Below, one piece after another: positions 1 through 6,723 of a DNA stretch of 15,918 nucleotides. Both the position numbers and the translations under genes were made by a program. Numbering within the stretch: the stretch's first letter is position 1; every line of letters begins with the position of its first letter. Source of the stretch: an uncultured Amaricoccus sp. (GTDB lineage: Bacteria > Pseudomonadota > Alphaproteobacteria > Rhodobacterales > Rhodobacteraceae); NCBI RefSeq assembly GCF_937858865.1, contig NZ_CALLYO010000376.1:1-15918 (forward strand). The letters run 5' to 3'. The notes under the pieces were generated by a model. The model was given only the letters and a program-made list of their open reading frames with translations. It had not been told where the DNA came from and made no database searches.

Positions 1-99
1 AGCTCTCCCGTCCTCCGATCCGCACCCCGCATCGTGATCCCGTCCGCTGCCACTCACTCCTGCACCGACGGAATCACGCCACACACCCGCGAACAAGCG

Positions 100-124
100 C
101 GGACTTCTTCAGCAGCCTGCTAGG
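100..124. repeat. possible insertion-sequence terminal inverted repeat (remnant)
   Basis: The stretch reading GGACTTCTTCAGCAGCCTG followed by CTAG looks like the ends I remember for IS1182-like elements, which run roughly TTTTTCAACAGCCTG and sit beside a CTAG-like site. No transposase reading frame is visible in the 99 bases to its left, and no partner repeat occurs in this window, so any element would lie outside the left edge. This is similarity from memory only, not a measured match; it may be chance. Confidence 0.22.
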
Positions 125-184
125 GAGCCCCGGGTTGCCGCGCCGCAGGCGGCCGGCGGTCCGGCGACAGGCCGAAATGCCGGG

Positions 185-967
185 CTAGACTCCGAGCTGC
201 GCCCCGAGCCCGCCGTCGACCGGGAAGTCGGCCCCGATGCAGAAGCCCGACTCGGGCCCGACCAGGAAGGCGACCATGGCGGCCACCTCCTCCGGCGTCC
301 CGACGCGCCCGATGGCGTGCGCCGCGCCGAAGGCCTTCAGCGTCTCCTCCGGGTCCCCGCCCGGCGGCGTCATCTCGCGCGCGGCGAATTCCAGCAGCGG
401 CGTGCGGATCGAGCCGGGGGAGACCGAGTTGACGCGGACGTTGTCGCGCGCGGCATCGACCGCCATCGCCCGGGTGAAGGCGTGGATCGCGCCCTTGCTT
501 GTGGCGTAGGCGAGCACGTTGTTCTGGTTCTGATGCCCCTGTACCGAGGCGATGTTGACGATAGCGGCCGTCTCCCGCGCCTTGAGCAGCGGATAGAGGA
601 AATGCGCCATCATGTAGTAGCCGGTCAGGTTCACCGTCAGCGTGCGGTGCCAGTCGGCCGGCGCCGTCGTCTCGATCGTGCCGTAGGTCTGGATGCCGGC
701 GCAGTTCACCAGCGCGTCGAGCCCCGCGACCTCGCCCGCGAGCCGCCGGGCGAGCCCCGCCACGGCCGCCTCGTCCGACACGTCGATCTCGACGACCTCG
801 ATCGGCCGGCCCGCGTTCCGCTCCCGGGCCGCCGCATTGTCCCCGGGGCTGACGCCACAGAGGAGGACGCCGTAGCCGTCCCGGAGCAGCCGCTCCGCCA
901 CCGCGAGCCCGATCCCTGCGCTGCCCGTGACCACCGCCAGCCGGCCCTGTTCCGTCCAGTCCGCCAT
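185..967 (-). CDS. SDR family NAD(P)-dependent oxidoreductase
   Basis: A 260-residue classical short-chain dehydrogenase/reductase, expected to be a cytosolic NAD(P)-dependent alcohol or sugar/polyol oxidoreductase. Visible motifs are the Rossmann cofactor site TGSAGIG (residues 14-20), NCAG (88-91), and the catalytic set N113, S141, Y154 and K158 in AYATSKG, followed by a PG motif (184-185). Length and motif order are those of the FabG/glucose dehydrogenase-like group. I chose the ATG at 967 because a very strong Shine-Dalgarno (GGGGAGGAGAGG) ends right before it. A GTG at 994 would add nine residues but lacks this signal and would overlap the upstream gene. The start lies 14 bases after the stop of the sugar isomerase gene, so the two are probably co-transcribed. 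The partner enzyme suggests that the substrate is a sugar, ketose or polyol; this is inference. Confidence 0.92.
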   Translation of the reverse strand: MADWTEQGRLAVVTGSAGIGLAVAERLLRDGYGVLLCGVSPGDNAAARERNAGRPIEVVEIDVSDEAAVAGLARRLAGEVAGLDALVNCAGIQTYGTIETTAPADWHRTLTVNLTGYYMMAHFLYPLLKARETAAIVNIASVQGHQNQNNVLAYATSKGAIHAFTRAMAVDAARDNVRVNSVSPGSIRTPLLEFAAREMTPPGGDPEETLKAFGAAHAIGRVGTPEEVAAMVAFLVGPESGFCIGADFPVDGGLGAQLGV

Positions 968-979
968 CCTCTCCTCCCC
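968..979 (-). promoter_or_regulatory. strong ribosome binding site of the SDR gene
   Basis: On the minus strand GGGGAGGAGAGG lies directly upstream of the ATG at 967 and begins 3 bases after the stop codon of the isomerase gene. It decides the start of the dehydrogenase in favour of ATG 967 over the in-frame GTG at 994. Confidence 0.7.
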
Positions 980-981
980 GC

Positions 982-1668
982 TCAGGCGAACCACTTCGGA
1001 TAATCCGAGACGAGCAGGTGCAGCGGCGCCTCGTCCTCCTCGATCTCGGCGAAGCGGCCGACCGGATCGGCGAAGATATTGTCGGTCAGGTCGTTGTTGA
1101 CCGTCGAGACCTCGCCCACCAGCACGTCGCCCTCCTCGCCCCAGAAGGCGTGCCAGTTGCCCGGCCTCAGCGTCACGCTCTCGCCCGGCCGGAGCCGCAG
1201 GATGGCCCCGGCCGCCTGCCGGCGCAGCACCCCGTCCGTCGCCACCTCGACCTCGCTCTCCTCGTCGACCTTGCCCTCGGCGTCGGAGTCGAAGAGCTTC
1301 AGCGCCAGCACGCCGCCGCCGCGGTTGATGATGTCTTCGGCCTTGACGATGTGCCGGTGCAGCGGCGTGACCTGCCCCTGGCGCGAGATCATGATCTTCT
1401 CAGCGTAGCACATGCCGCCGCCCCGCCGCAGGTCCTCCTCCGAGCCATTGCGCATGGTGAAGAGGAAGAGCCCGGTCTCCGCGAACCGCTCCTGGCCGAA
1501 GTCGGTGATGTCCCAGCCGAGCCGCGCGCCGACGATGCCGCCGATCTCCGCGCGGCGGGCGCGCATCTCCTCCGGCGACCAGTAGGCAAAGGGCGGCAGG
1601 CGGAAGCCGAACGAGCGGATGAAGTCGTCCCCCGCCCGGATGATGTCGTTGATCTCCGACCGTTTCAC
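982..1668 (-). CDS. D-lyxose ketol-isomerase family sugar isomerase (cupin)
   Basis: A 228-residue cupin-fold protein matching the D-lyxose/D-mannose family sugar isomerases (EC 5.3.1.15 type), which interconvert an aldose and a ketose using a bound divalent metal. The metal-binding pattern is clear: H104 and H106 in TPLHRH, E111 five residues on, and H173 in the second cupin motif GNWHAFWGEEG. The phrase KIMISRQGQVTPLHRH is characteristic of the family, and the length agrees. It is the first gene of a minus-strand pair with the SDR oxidoreductase and is divergent from the TRAP transporter genes. Isomerase, dehydrogenase and high-affinity uptake system together suggest catabolism of an imported sugar or derivative. 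The family has a narrow characterised range, so the true substrate may not be D-lyxose. The start is the ATG at 1668 in MKRSEIND, the usual family N-terminus. Confidence 0.88.
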   Translation of the reverse strand: MKRSEINDIIRAGDDFIRSFGFRLPPFAYWSPEEMRARRAEIGGIVGARLGWDITDFGQERFAETGLFLFTMRNGSEEDLRRGGGMCYAEKIMISRQGQVTPLHRHIVKAEDIINRGGGVLALKLFDSDAEGKVDEESEVEVATDGVLRRQAAGAILRLRPGESVTLRPGNWHAFWGEEGDVLVGEVSTVNNDLTDNIFADPVGRFAEIEEDEAPLHLLVSDYPKWFA

Positions 1669-1807
1669 GCGCCGTTCTCCCGCTCTTCCGTCCCTGCCGA
1701 CCAGTTAGCACCGCCCTCCTCGCGATGCCATGCAAACCATCCCGAGCAGGCCCCGACGGCCCGCTCAACCCACGGCGGGCGCCCGGGCGTCCGAGGCCGG
1801 AAACCGC

Positions 1808-1836
1808 TTGACTGGCCGGGATCTTGCGCGAAGATC
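1808..1836 (+). promoter_or_regulatory. candidate promoter and operator of the TRAP operon
   Basis: A TTGACT hexamer (1808-1813) is followed by a perfect inverted repeat, GATCTT-GCGCG-AAGATC (1820-1836), where the spacer and -10 would lie. The best -10 at the right distance, GAAGAT (1830-1835), is poor. The repeat would place a repressor over the promoter core between the divergent operons. The arrangement is seen directly; promoter and operator roles are inference. Confidence 0.35.
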
Positions 1837-1865
1837 ACCCGGCACGACCCAGGAAAACCGGCCTT

Positions 1866-1895
1866 GGACAAGCAGTTGCCCCACCGCGGACAAGC
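1866..1895 (+). repeat. direct repeat GGACAAGC, 22-bp period
   Basis: GGACAAGC occurs at 1866-1873 and again at 1888-1895. The 22-bp period, about two helical turns, would put both copies on the same DNA face. It lies in the probable leader of the TRAP operon, just before the ribosome binding site, and may be a second regulator site. Confidence 0.35.
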
Positions 1896-1921
1896 GCCCG
1901 CCGACCCGAGGTCGGTGCCGG

Positions 1922-2434
1922 GTGCCTAGAGCCATCCTTCTCTACGTCCGCTGGGTCGGGCGGATCAGCGCCTTCTTCGGACACATCGCGATGTACCTCG
2001 TCTTCGCGATGATCGGCGTCCTGCTCTGGTCGGCCTTCATGCGCACCGGCTTCAACCGGCCGCCGCTCTGGTCGGTCGAGATGTCGCAGTTCCTGCTCGC
2101 CGCCTACTACATCCTCGGCGGCGGCTACACGCTGCAGCTCGACAGCCACGTCCGCATGGACCTGCTCTACTCGCGCTGGACCCCGCGCAAGCGCGCCTTC
2201 GCCGACACGATCACCTCGCTCTGCCTGATCACCTACCTCGTCGTGATGCTCTGGGGCGGGGTCTCCTCGACCCAGTACGCGCTCGAGTACGGCCAGCGCG
2301 CGGCGACGAGCTGGCGCCCCTACATGGCGCCGATCAAGATCATCATGACCTTCGGCATCTTCCTCATGCTGCTGCAGACCGTCGCCTTCTTCTTCCGCGA
2401 CCTGGCCCGCGTCAGGGGCCGCGAGATCGAATGA
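1922..2434 (+). CDS. TRAP transporter small permease subunit (DctQ family)
   Basis: A 170-residue inner-membrane protein with four predicted transmembrane helices (about residues 18-38, 50-70, 95-115 and 138-158). It has the family motif DSHVRMD (74-80) in the cytoplasmic loop region. It is the small membrane partner of the large permease in a tripartite ATP-independent periplasmic transporter. The frame is open far upstream, but the residues before 1922 are Arg/Pro-rich and not membrane-like. A GTG at 1922 is preceded by GAGGT at 1908-1912 with good spacing and gives the normal family length, so I chose it. Its stop overlaps the next gene's start as ATGA (2431-2434), indicating translational coupling. 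The gene order small permease, large permease, binding protein differs from the textbook order that starts with the binding protein. Confidence 0.9.
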   Translation: MPRAILLYVRWVGRISAFFGHIAMYLVFAMIGVLLWSAFMRTGFNRPPLWSVEMSQFLLAAYYILGGGYTLQLDSHVRMDLLYSRWTPRKRAFADTITSLCLITYLVVMLWGGVSSTQYALEYGQRAATSWRPYMAPIKIIMTFGIFLMLLQTVAFFFRDLARVRGREIE

Positions 2435-3753
2435 GCCCGAGCGCCGTCGCCATCACCATGTTCGCGGCGATGCTGGTGCTGCTCCTGAGCGGCCAGCGCG
2501 TCTTCGGCGCCATCGGCTTCGTCGGCGTGGCGGGCGCGCTGCTGCTCTGGGGCACCGGCGGCCAGGAGCTGCCGTTCAACCAGGCCATCACGGTGATGAA
2601 CTGGTACCCGCTCCTGACGGTGCCGCTCTTCATCTACATGGGCTACATCTTCTCCGAGAGCGGCATCGCCGACGATCTCTACAGGACCTTCCACGTCTGG
2701 TTCGGGCCGGTCCGCGGCGGGCTCGCCATCGGCACCATCGCGCTCATGGTGGTGATCTCGGCGATCAACGGCCTCTCGGTCGCCGGCATGGCGATCGGCG
2801 CCACCGTGGCGCTGCCCGAGCTGCTCAAGCGCAACTACGACAAGATCATGGTGACCGGCGTCATCCAGGGCGGCTCGACCCTCGGCATCCTGCTGCCGCC
2901 CTCGGTCGTCCTCGTCCTCTACGCCATGATCGCCCGCCAGCCGGTCAGCGAGCTCTGGCTCGCCGGCGTCTTCCCCGGCCTGATGATGGCGGGCGTCTTC
3001 ATCCTCTACATCTACATCCGCTGCCTGCTGCAGCCCGAGCTCGGCCCGACGCTGCCCGAGGAGGAGCGCAACGTGCCGCTGGCCGAGAAGCTCAGGCTGC
3101 TGCGCGCGGGCATCCTGCCCTTCGTCATCTTCTTCGCGATGACCGGCCTCTTCCTCATGGGCGTCACCAACCTCACCGAGTCGAGCGGGGTCGGCGCGCT
3201 CGCCGCCACCCTCGCCGCCTGGTGGCGCGGGCGGCTGACCTGGAAGATGCTGCACGAGGTGGCGCGCATGACGCTCTCGATCAGCGCGATGTTCCTCTGG
3301 ATCATCCTCGCCGCCCTCTGCTTCAGCGCCGTCTTCGACGGGCTCGGCGCCGGCCGGGCGCTCGCCCGGCTCTTCGTCGAGGGCTGGGGGCTCGGACCGT
3401 GGGAGATCCTGCTGATGATGCAGCTCTCCTTCATCATCATGGGGATGTTCCTCGACGACACCGCGATGCTGGTGATCGTCGCCCCGCTCTACGTGCCGCT
3501 CGTCATCCAGCTCGGCTTCAACCCGGTCTGGTACGGCGTGCTCTACACCATCACCTGCCAGATCGCCTACATAACGCCACCCTTCGGCTACAACCTCTTC
3601 CTGATGCGGGCGATGGCACCGCCCGAGATCACGCTCCCCGACATCTACCGCTCGATCATCCCCTTCACCCTCTTGATGATTCTCTGCCTCGGGCTGATCA
3701 TCGTCTTCCCCCAGATCGCGCTCTGGCTGCCGGAGAACTTCGACCTTCGCTGA
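2431..3753 (+). CDS. TRAP transporter large permease subunit (DctM family)
   Basis: A 440-residue, highly hydrophobic inner-membrane protein of the DctM family, the ion-coupled translocation subunit. Typical landmarks are the GILLPPS loop (in the segment around residue 150) and the C-terminal ITPPFGYNLFLMR motif (about residues 378-390); MGMFLDDTAML marks another conserved segment around residues 335-345. Length is normal for the family, which usually has 11-12 transmembrane helices. The ATG at 2431 overlaps the stop of the small permease gene, and 22 bases separate its stop from the binding protein gene, so the three form one operon. Third codon positions are strongly C-ending (ATC, GTC, CTC, GCC), unlike the plus-strand gene at the right end of the window. 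Confidence 0.94.
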   Translation: MSPSAVAITMFAAMLVLLLSGQRVFGAIGFVGVAGALLLWGTGGQELPFNQAITVMNWYPLLTVPLFIYMGYIFSESGIADDLYRTFHVWFGPVRGGLAIGTIALMVVISAINGLSVAGMAIGATVALPELLKRNYDKIMVTGVIQGGSTLGILLPPSVVLVLYAMIARQPVSELWLAGVFPGLMMAGVFILYIYIRCLLQPELGPTLPEEERNVPLAEKLRLLRAGILPFVIFFAMTGLFLMGVTNLTESSGVGALAATLAAWWRGRLTWKMLHEVARMTLSISAMFLWIILAALCFSAVFDGLGAGRALARLFVEGWGLGPWEILLMMQLSFIIMGMFLDDTAMLVIVAPLYVPLVIQLGFNPVWYGVLYTITCQIAYITPPFGYNLFLMRAMAPPEITLPDIYRSIIPFTLLMILCLGLIIVFPQIALWLPENFDLR

Positions 3754-3775
3754 TAACAAAACAGGGAGAACGACC

Positions 3776-4822
3776 ATGACTAACCGACGCGGTTTCCTGA
3801 AGCAGGCGAGCCTAGCCGGCGCGGGCGCCATCGGCGCCTCGACGCTGGCCGCGCCCTACGTGAAGGCGCAGGCGCCGATCAAGTGGCGGCTGCAGACCTA
3901 CGCCGGCGCGCCGCTCGGCGCCTACGTGATCCAGCCCTCGATCGAGGCCTTCAACAAGGCGGCGAACGGCGAGATGGAGATCGAGCTCTACTTCGCCGAC
4001 CAGCTGGTGCCGCAGGGCGAGCTCTTCCGCGCCGTGCAGCAGGGCACGCTCGACGCGGCGCAGTCGGACGACGACTCGATGGGCTCGCCGGCCGACGTCG
4101 CGGTCTTCGGCGCCTACTTCCCCTTCGCCACCCTCTTCAGCCTCGACGTGCCGGCGCTCTTCGAGAACTACGGGCTGAAGGAGATCTGGCAGGAGGCCTA
4201 TGCCGACACCGGCGTCACCTGGCTCGGCTCGGGCGCCTGGGACCCCTGCAACCTTGGGACCACGGTGCCGGTCAAGAGCCTCGCCGACCTGCAGGGCAAG
4301 CGCATCTTCACCTTCCCGACCGCCGGCCGTTTCCTGACCCAGTTCGGCGTCGTTCCGGTCACCCTGCCCTGGGAGGATGTCGAGGTCGCGATGCAGACCG
4401 GCGAGCTCGACGGCATCTGGTGGTGCGGCGCCACCGAGATCCACTCGGTCGGCTGGTCGAACGTGATGAAGTACTATCTGACCAACAACATCAATGGCGC
4501 CTGGATCGGATCCTACTTCGCCAACGCCGAGCGCTGGGCCGAGGTGCCGGAGCACCTGAAGACGCTCTTCCAGCTCTGCATGGACAGCTCGAACTACTAC
4601 CGGCAGCACTGGTACTGGTGGGGCGAGGCGCACTACCGCACCAGCGGCAAGCTCGAGCTCACCTCGATCCCGGCCGAGGAATGGGCGACCGTGCAGCAGG
4701 CGGCGCAGACCTTCTGGGACGGGGTCGCCCAGGAGAGCGAGCGTAAGGCCAAGGTAGTGCAGATCTTCAAGGACTATACCGCCATCATGGAAAAGGCGGG
4801 CCCGCCCTACCGCAACGCCTGA
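3776..4822 (+). CDS. TRAP transporter substrate-binding protein (DctP family), Tat-exported
   Basis: A 348-residue periplasmic solute receptor of the DctP/TRAP type. The N-terminus carries a twin-arginine signal (NRRGFLK, residues 3-9) followed by an Ala/Gly-rich hydrophobic stretch, with likely cleavage near AQA (31-33). The conserved ligand region is visible: GKRIFTF (174-180) with R176, a second arginine at 185, and LPWEDVEVAMQTGELDG (197-213). The pocket region is rich in aromatics (WWCGATE at 215-221; HWYWWGEAHY at 278-287), which may fit a carbohydrate-like ligand, but the substrate cannot be read from sequence. A GGGAG Shine-Dalgarno precedes the ATG by about 7 bases. It closes the transporter operon and faces the CYTH-CHAD gene. 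Tat export fits known members of this family that fold before secretion. Confidence 0.93.
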   Translation: MTNRRGFLKQASLAGAGAIGASTLAAPYVKAQAPIKWRLQTYAGAPLGAYVIQPSIEAFNKAANGEMEIELYFADQLVPQGELFRAVQQGTLDAAQSDDDSMGSPADVAVFGAYFPFATLFSLDVPALFENYGLKEIWQEAYADTGVTWLGSGAWDPCNLGTTVPVKSLADLQGKRIFTFPTAGRFLTQFGVVPVTLPWEDVEVAMQTGELDGIWWCGATEIHSVGWSNVMKYYLTNNINGAWIGSYFANAERWAEVPEHLKTLFQLCMDSSNYYRQHWYWWGEAHYRTSGKLELTSIPAEEWATVQQAAQTFWDGVAQESERKAKVVQIFKDYTAIMEKAGPPYRNA

Positions 4823-4899
4823 AGCGTGACCGCTTGCGCGACCGGCATCGAAAGGGTCGCGCCCTCCCCATCCGCCCCGCCCGAGGCCCTGCCTCGGGC
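4822..4899. terminator. candidate bidirectional terminator hairpins
   Basis: The gap between the two converging genes holds three inverted repeats: AAGCG/CGCTT (4822-4835), GCGCGACC/GGTCGCGC (4836-4862), and the strongest, GCCCGAGGC-CCT-GCCTCGGGC (4879-4899), a perfect 9-bp GC stem with a 3-base loop. No T-run follows on either strand, so classical intrinsic termination is not assured. Position and stem strength make a bidirectional terminator likely. Confidence 0.5.
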
Positions 4900-4910
4900 A
4901 GCGCCCGCCC

Positions 4911-6467
4911 TCAGCGCCAGAACGGCCGCGTGTCGGCCAGCCGGTCCCAATGCTCGAAGAGCCGGGGCCGGTCATCACCCACCTGCACGGCCAGCGCGCC
5001 GAGGGTCCAGCCGACCGCCCGCTGCGCCGCGGGATCGGCCGCTCCCGGCGCCTCCGGCCCGGTCAGCGCCTCGCCCGCCATTACCGCGTCGTTCAGGCTG
5101 CCGAAGCTGTCCTGCAGCTCCTTGAGCGCCCGCAGATAGTCCCGCGCCCGCCCACCGCCGTAGAGCGGCGCGAACATGTCGACCGTATAGCGCAGCTTCT
5201 TCAGCTCCTTGCGCAGCTGGTGCAGCCCGGCCGCATCCAGCTCGCGGATCCTGCGCCCGAGCTTCATCGCCCGCCGGTGGCGGCGGGCGAGGAGCCCCGG
5301 CGCCACCTCGCCGATCGGCGCGGCCAGCCGCGCGGTCTGCGAATAGTCCGAGGCGACGAGCCAGCCGCGCCCCTCGATGAAGGCGCCGAGATCGAAGAGG
5401 AAGGCCGTCGCCTCGGGGCCGGCCAGCGCCGTCCGCACCTTTTCGCGCACCCGGTCGCGCCGCGCCTCGAGCGCGGCGTCGAGCGCCCCGCGCGCCGCCG
5501 GGTCGAGGCCGAGGCGCGCGGCGCCCGCCACCACCTCGCTCATCAGCACGTCGGCATCGCGCAGGTCCCCCACCACCCGGCCCATCTCCTTCGCCGTCGC
5601 GGCGAGCGGTGCCATCGCCGCCTTGCCGAGGCTCGGCCCGAAGGCGGCGAAGGCGGTCCTGAGCCGGCGGAGGCCGACGCGAAGCTGGTGCGGGCCCTCG
5701 ATGGCGGCGCTGTCGGCGACGACCGCGAAATTCACCGCGATCTGCCCGAGGCAGTCGCGGAAGACGTCCCGCGCCGCCGTCTCGACCGTCGCCTCCGGCC
5801 CGAAGCGCGGCGTGCCGGCGCCGCGCGGCCGCTGCGGCGCGTCCGCCCCGCCCGTCTCCGCCAGGCGGTAGCCGCGCGCCGCCTTGTTCTCGGTGGCGAA
5901 GCGCACCGGGCCGGTCGGGAACAATTCCCGCGCCACGGCATAGACCGCCGCGACCTCCCCCGAGACCAGTTCGAGCTCGGCCTCGCGGATCGGCGCGCGC
6001 GCCTCGCCGGCGACGATCTCGCCCTCGTCGATGGCGAGCTCGACCTCGCCGCCGCCCGGCGCCGCCAGGCGCTCGACCACCCGCTTCACCCGCGTCTCGA
6101 AGACCGGCGCCAGCGCCGCGCCCTCCGCCGCCTCGCGCACCGCCGCGAGCGCCCCGTCGGGGTCGGGCCCCTCCAGCACCAGCCGCCTGCGCGCGACCGG
6201 GAACTCGCGCTCGAGATGCGAGAAGAGCCCCCCTTCCGCCTGGCTCCCGGTCCGCCGCTTGATCGTCTCGACCCAGCGCCGACCGATCCGCCGCAGCCGC
6301 AGCGAGATGCCCGCCGCGGCCAGCCGGTGGTCGGCCGTGTCGTGGTAGATCGACACGAGGCTCTCGGTCCGGCGCTCCGCGCGCCGCAGCCCGGCGAGCG
6401 CCGGCAGCCCGTCGAGCCGCGCCCGATCGGCCTCCTCCAGCCGGATCTTGAGCTCCGTCTCGGTCAT
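4911..6467 (-). CDS. CYTH and CHAD domain-containing protein
   Basis: A 518-residue two-domain protein. The N-terminal CYTH domain (about residues 1-200) opens with the signature E3-x-E5-x-K7 (TETELK), the acidic and basic set that binds triphosphate and two metal ions in this superfamily. The C-terminal CHAD domain (about 226-510) has the two internal histidine-centred helices HQLRVGLRRLRTAF (starting near 260) and HQLRKELKKLRY, rich in His, Arg and Lys. CHAD domains are known to bind inorganic polyphosphate and to locate to polyphosphate granules. A triphosphatase or polyphosphate-related role is therefore likely; catalysis is not proven. The ATG at 6467 starts immediately before the motif. 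A TTG four codons upstream is possible, and neither has a convincing ribosome binding site. It is divergent from the hypothetical gene at 6720. Confidence 0.9.
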   Translation of the reverse strand: MTETELKIRLEEADRARLDGLPALAGLRRAERRTESLVSIYHDTADHRLAAAGISLRLRRIGRRWVETIKRRTGSQAEGGLFSHLEREFPVARRRLVLEGPDPDGALAAVREAAEGAALAPVFETRVKRVVERLAAPGGGEVELAIDEGEIVAGEARAPIREAELELVSGEVAAVYAVARELFPTGPVRFATENKAARGYRLAETGGADAPQRPRGAGTPRFGPEATVETAARDVFRDCLGQIAVNFAVVADSAAIEGPHQLRVGLRRLRTAFAAFGPSLGKAAMAPLAATAKEMGRVVGDLRDADVLMSEVVAGAARLGLDPAARGALDAALEARRDRVREKVRTALAGPEATAFLFDLGAFIEGRGWLVASDYSQTARLAAPIGEVAPGLLARRHRRAMKLGRRIRELDAAGLHQLRKELKKLRYTVDMFAPLYGGGRARDYLRALKELQDSFGSLNDAVMAGEALTGPEAPGAADPAAQRAVGWTLGALAVQVGDDRPRLFEHWDRLADTRPFWR

Positions 6468-6503
6468 GCCGCGCTGCAAGGCCTTTGGACTGCCACCATT
6501 TTC

Positions 6504-6521
6504 ATGCTACCTTCATGAAAG
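6504..6521 (-). promoter_or_regulatory. Pho-box-like direct repeat upstream of the CYTH-CHAD gene
   Basis: On the minus strand CTTTCAT-GAAG-GTAGCAT matches the layout of a PhoB site (CTGTCAT, 4-base spacer, CTGTCAT; 11-bp period). The first half-site has 6 of 7 consensus bases and the second 4 of 7. It ends 36 bases before the chosen ATG, a suitable position for an activator at a PhoB-type promoter. A phosphate-starvation link fits a polyphosphate-binding product, but the -10 region is unclear. Confidence 0.35.
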
Positions 6522-6666
6522 GAACCACAGCCGGCCCAGGGAGGATGAACGACTTCTGCCAGGCTTCCGGACGGTCTGCCGCTCGGCCGCGGAACTCCGC
6601 CCGATCAGGAATGGTTAAGGAGTGGCGTCTATCGTCGCAAGGTGGATGTACCGACGTGAGGTGAAG

Positions 6667-6723
6667 ATGGTCGCGCGCGCCACATGGGGCACGCAGGCCC
6701 CCGCAGGGACCAGGGCACGATGA
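6667..6723 (+). CDS. possible 18-residue leader peptide
   Basis: An ATG at 6667 is preceded by GAGGTGA (6658-6664), a long match to the 16S-complementary consensus at correct spacing. The frame encodes 18 residues (starting MVARATWG) and ends in a TGA that overlaps the next gene's ATG as ATGA (6720-6723). The downstream gene has only weak AGGG sites of its own. Coupled translation from a short leader is plausible. No amino-acid run that would suggest attenuation is present, and the peptide resembles nothing I know. Confidence 0.3.
   Translation: MVARATWGTQAPAGTRAR

Noticed and set aside
3..188. Open frames running in from the left edge on the plus strand
   Set aside because: Two frames are open (to 123 and to 188), but their translations are Arg/Pro/Ser-rich and do not resemble a protein C-terminus I know; no codon-use support. 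Sequence further left is needed.
2320..3831. Long minus-strand open frame opposite the large permease gene
   Set aside because: Its product is a His/Asp/Glu/Arg-rich low-complexity sequence with no domain, which is what the complement of a GC-rich membrane protein gene gives. The plus-strand frame has clear TRAP motifs.
3812..4978. Minus-strand open frame opposite the binding protein gene
   Set aside because: Arg/Gly/Asp-rich with no recognisable fold; the plus-strand frame has a Tat signal and DctP motifs.
4950..6518. Plus-strand open frame opposite the CYTH-CHAD gene
   Set aside because: Repetitive Arg/Pro/Ala composition and no motif; the opposite strand has both domain signatures.
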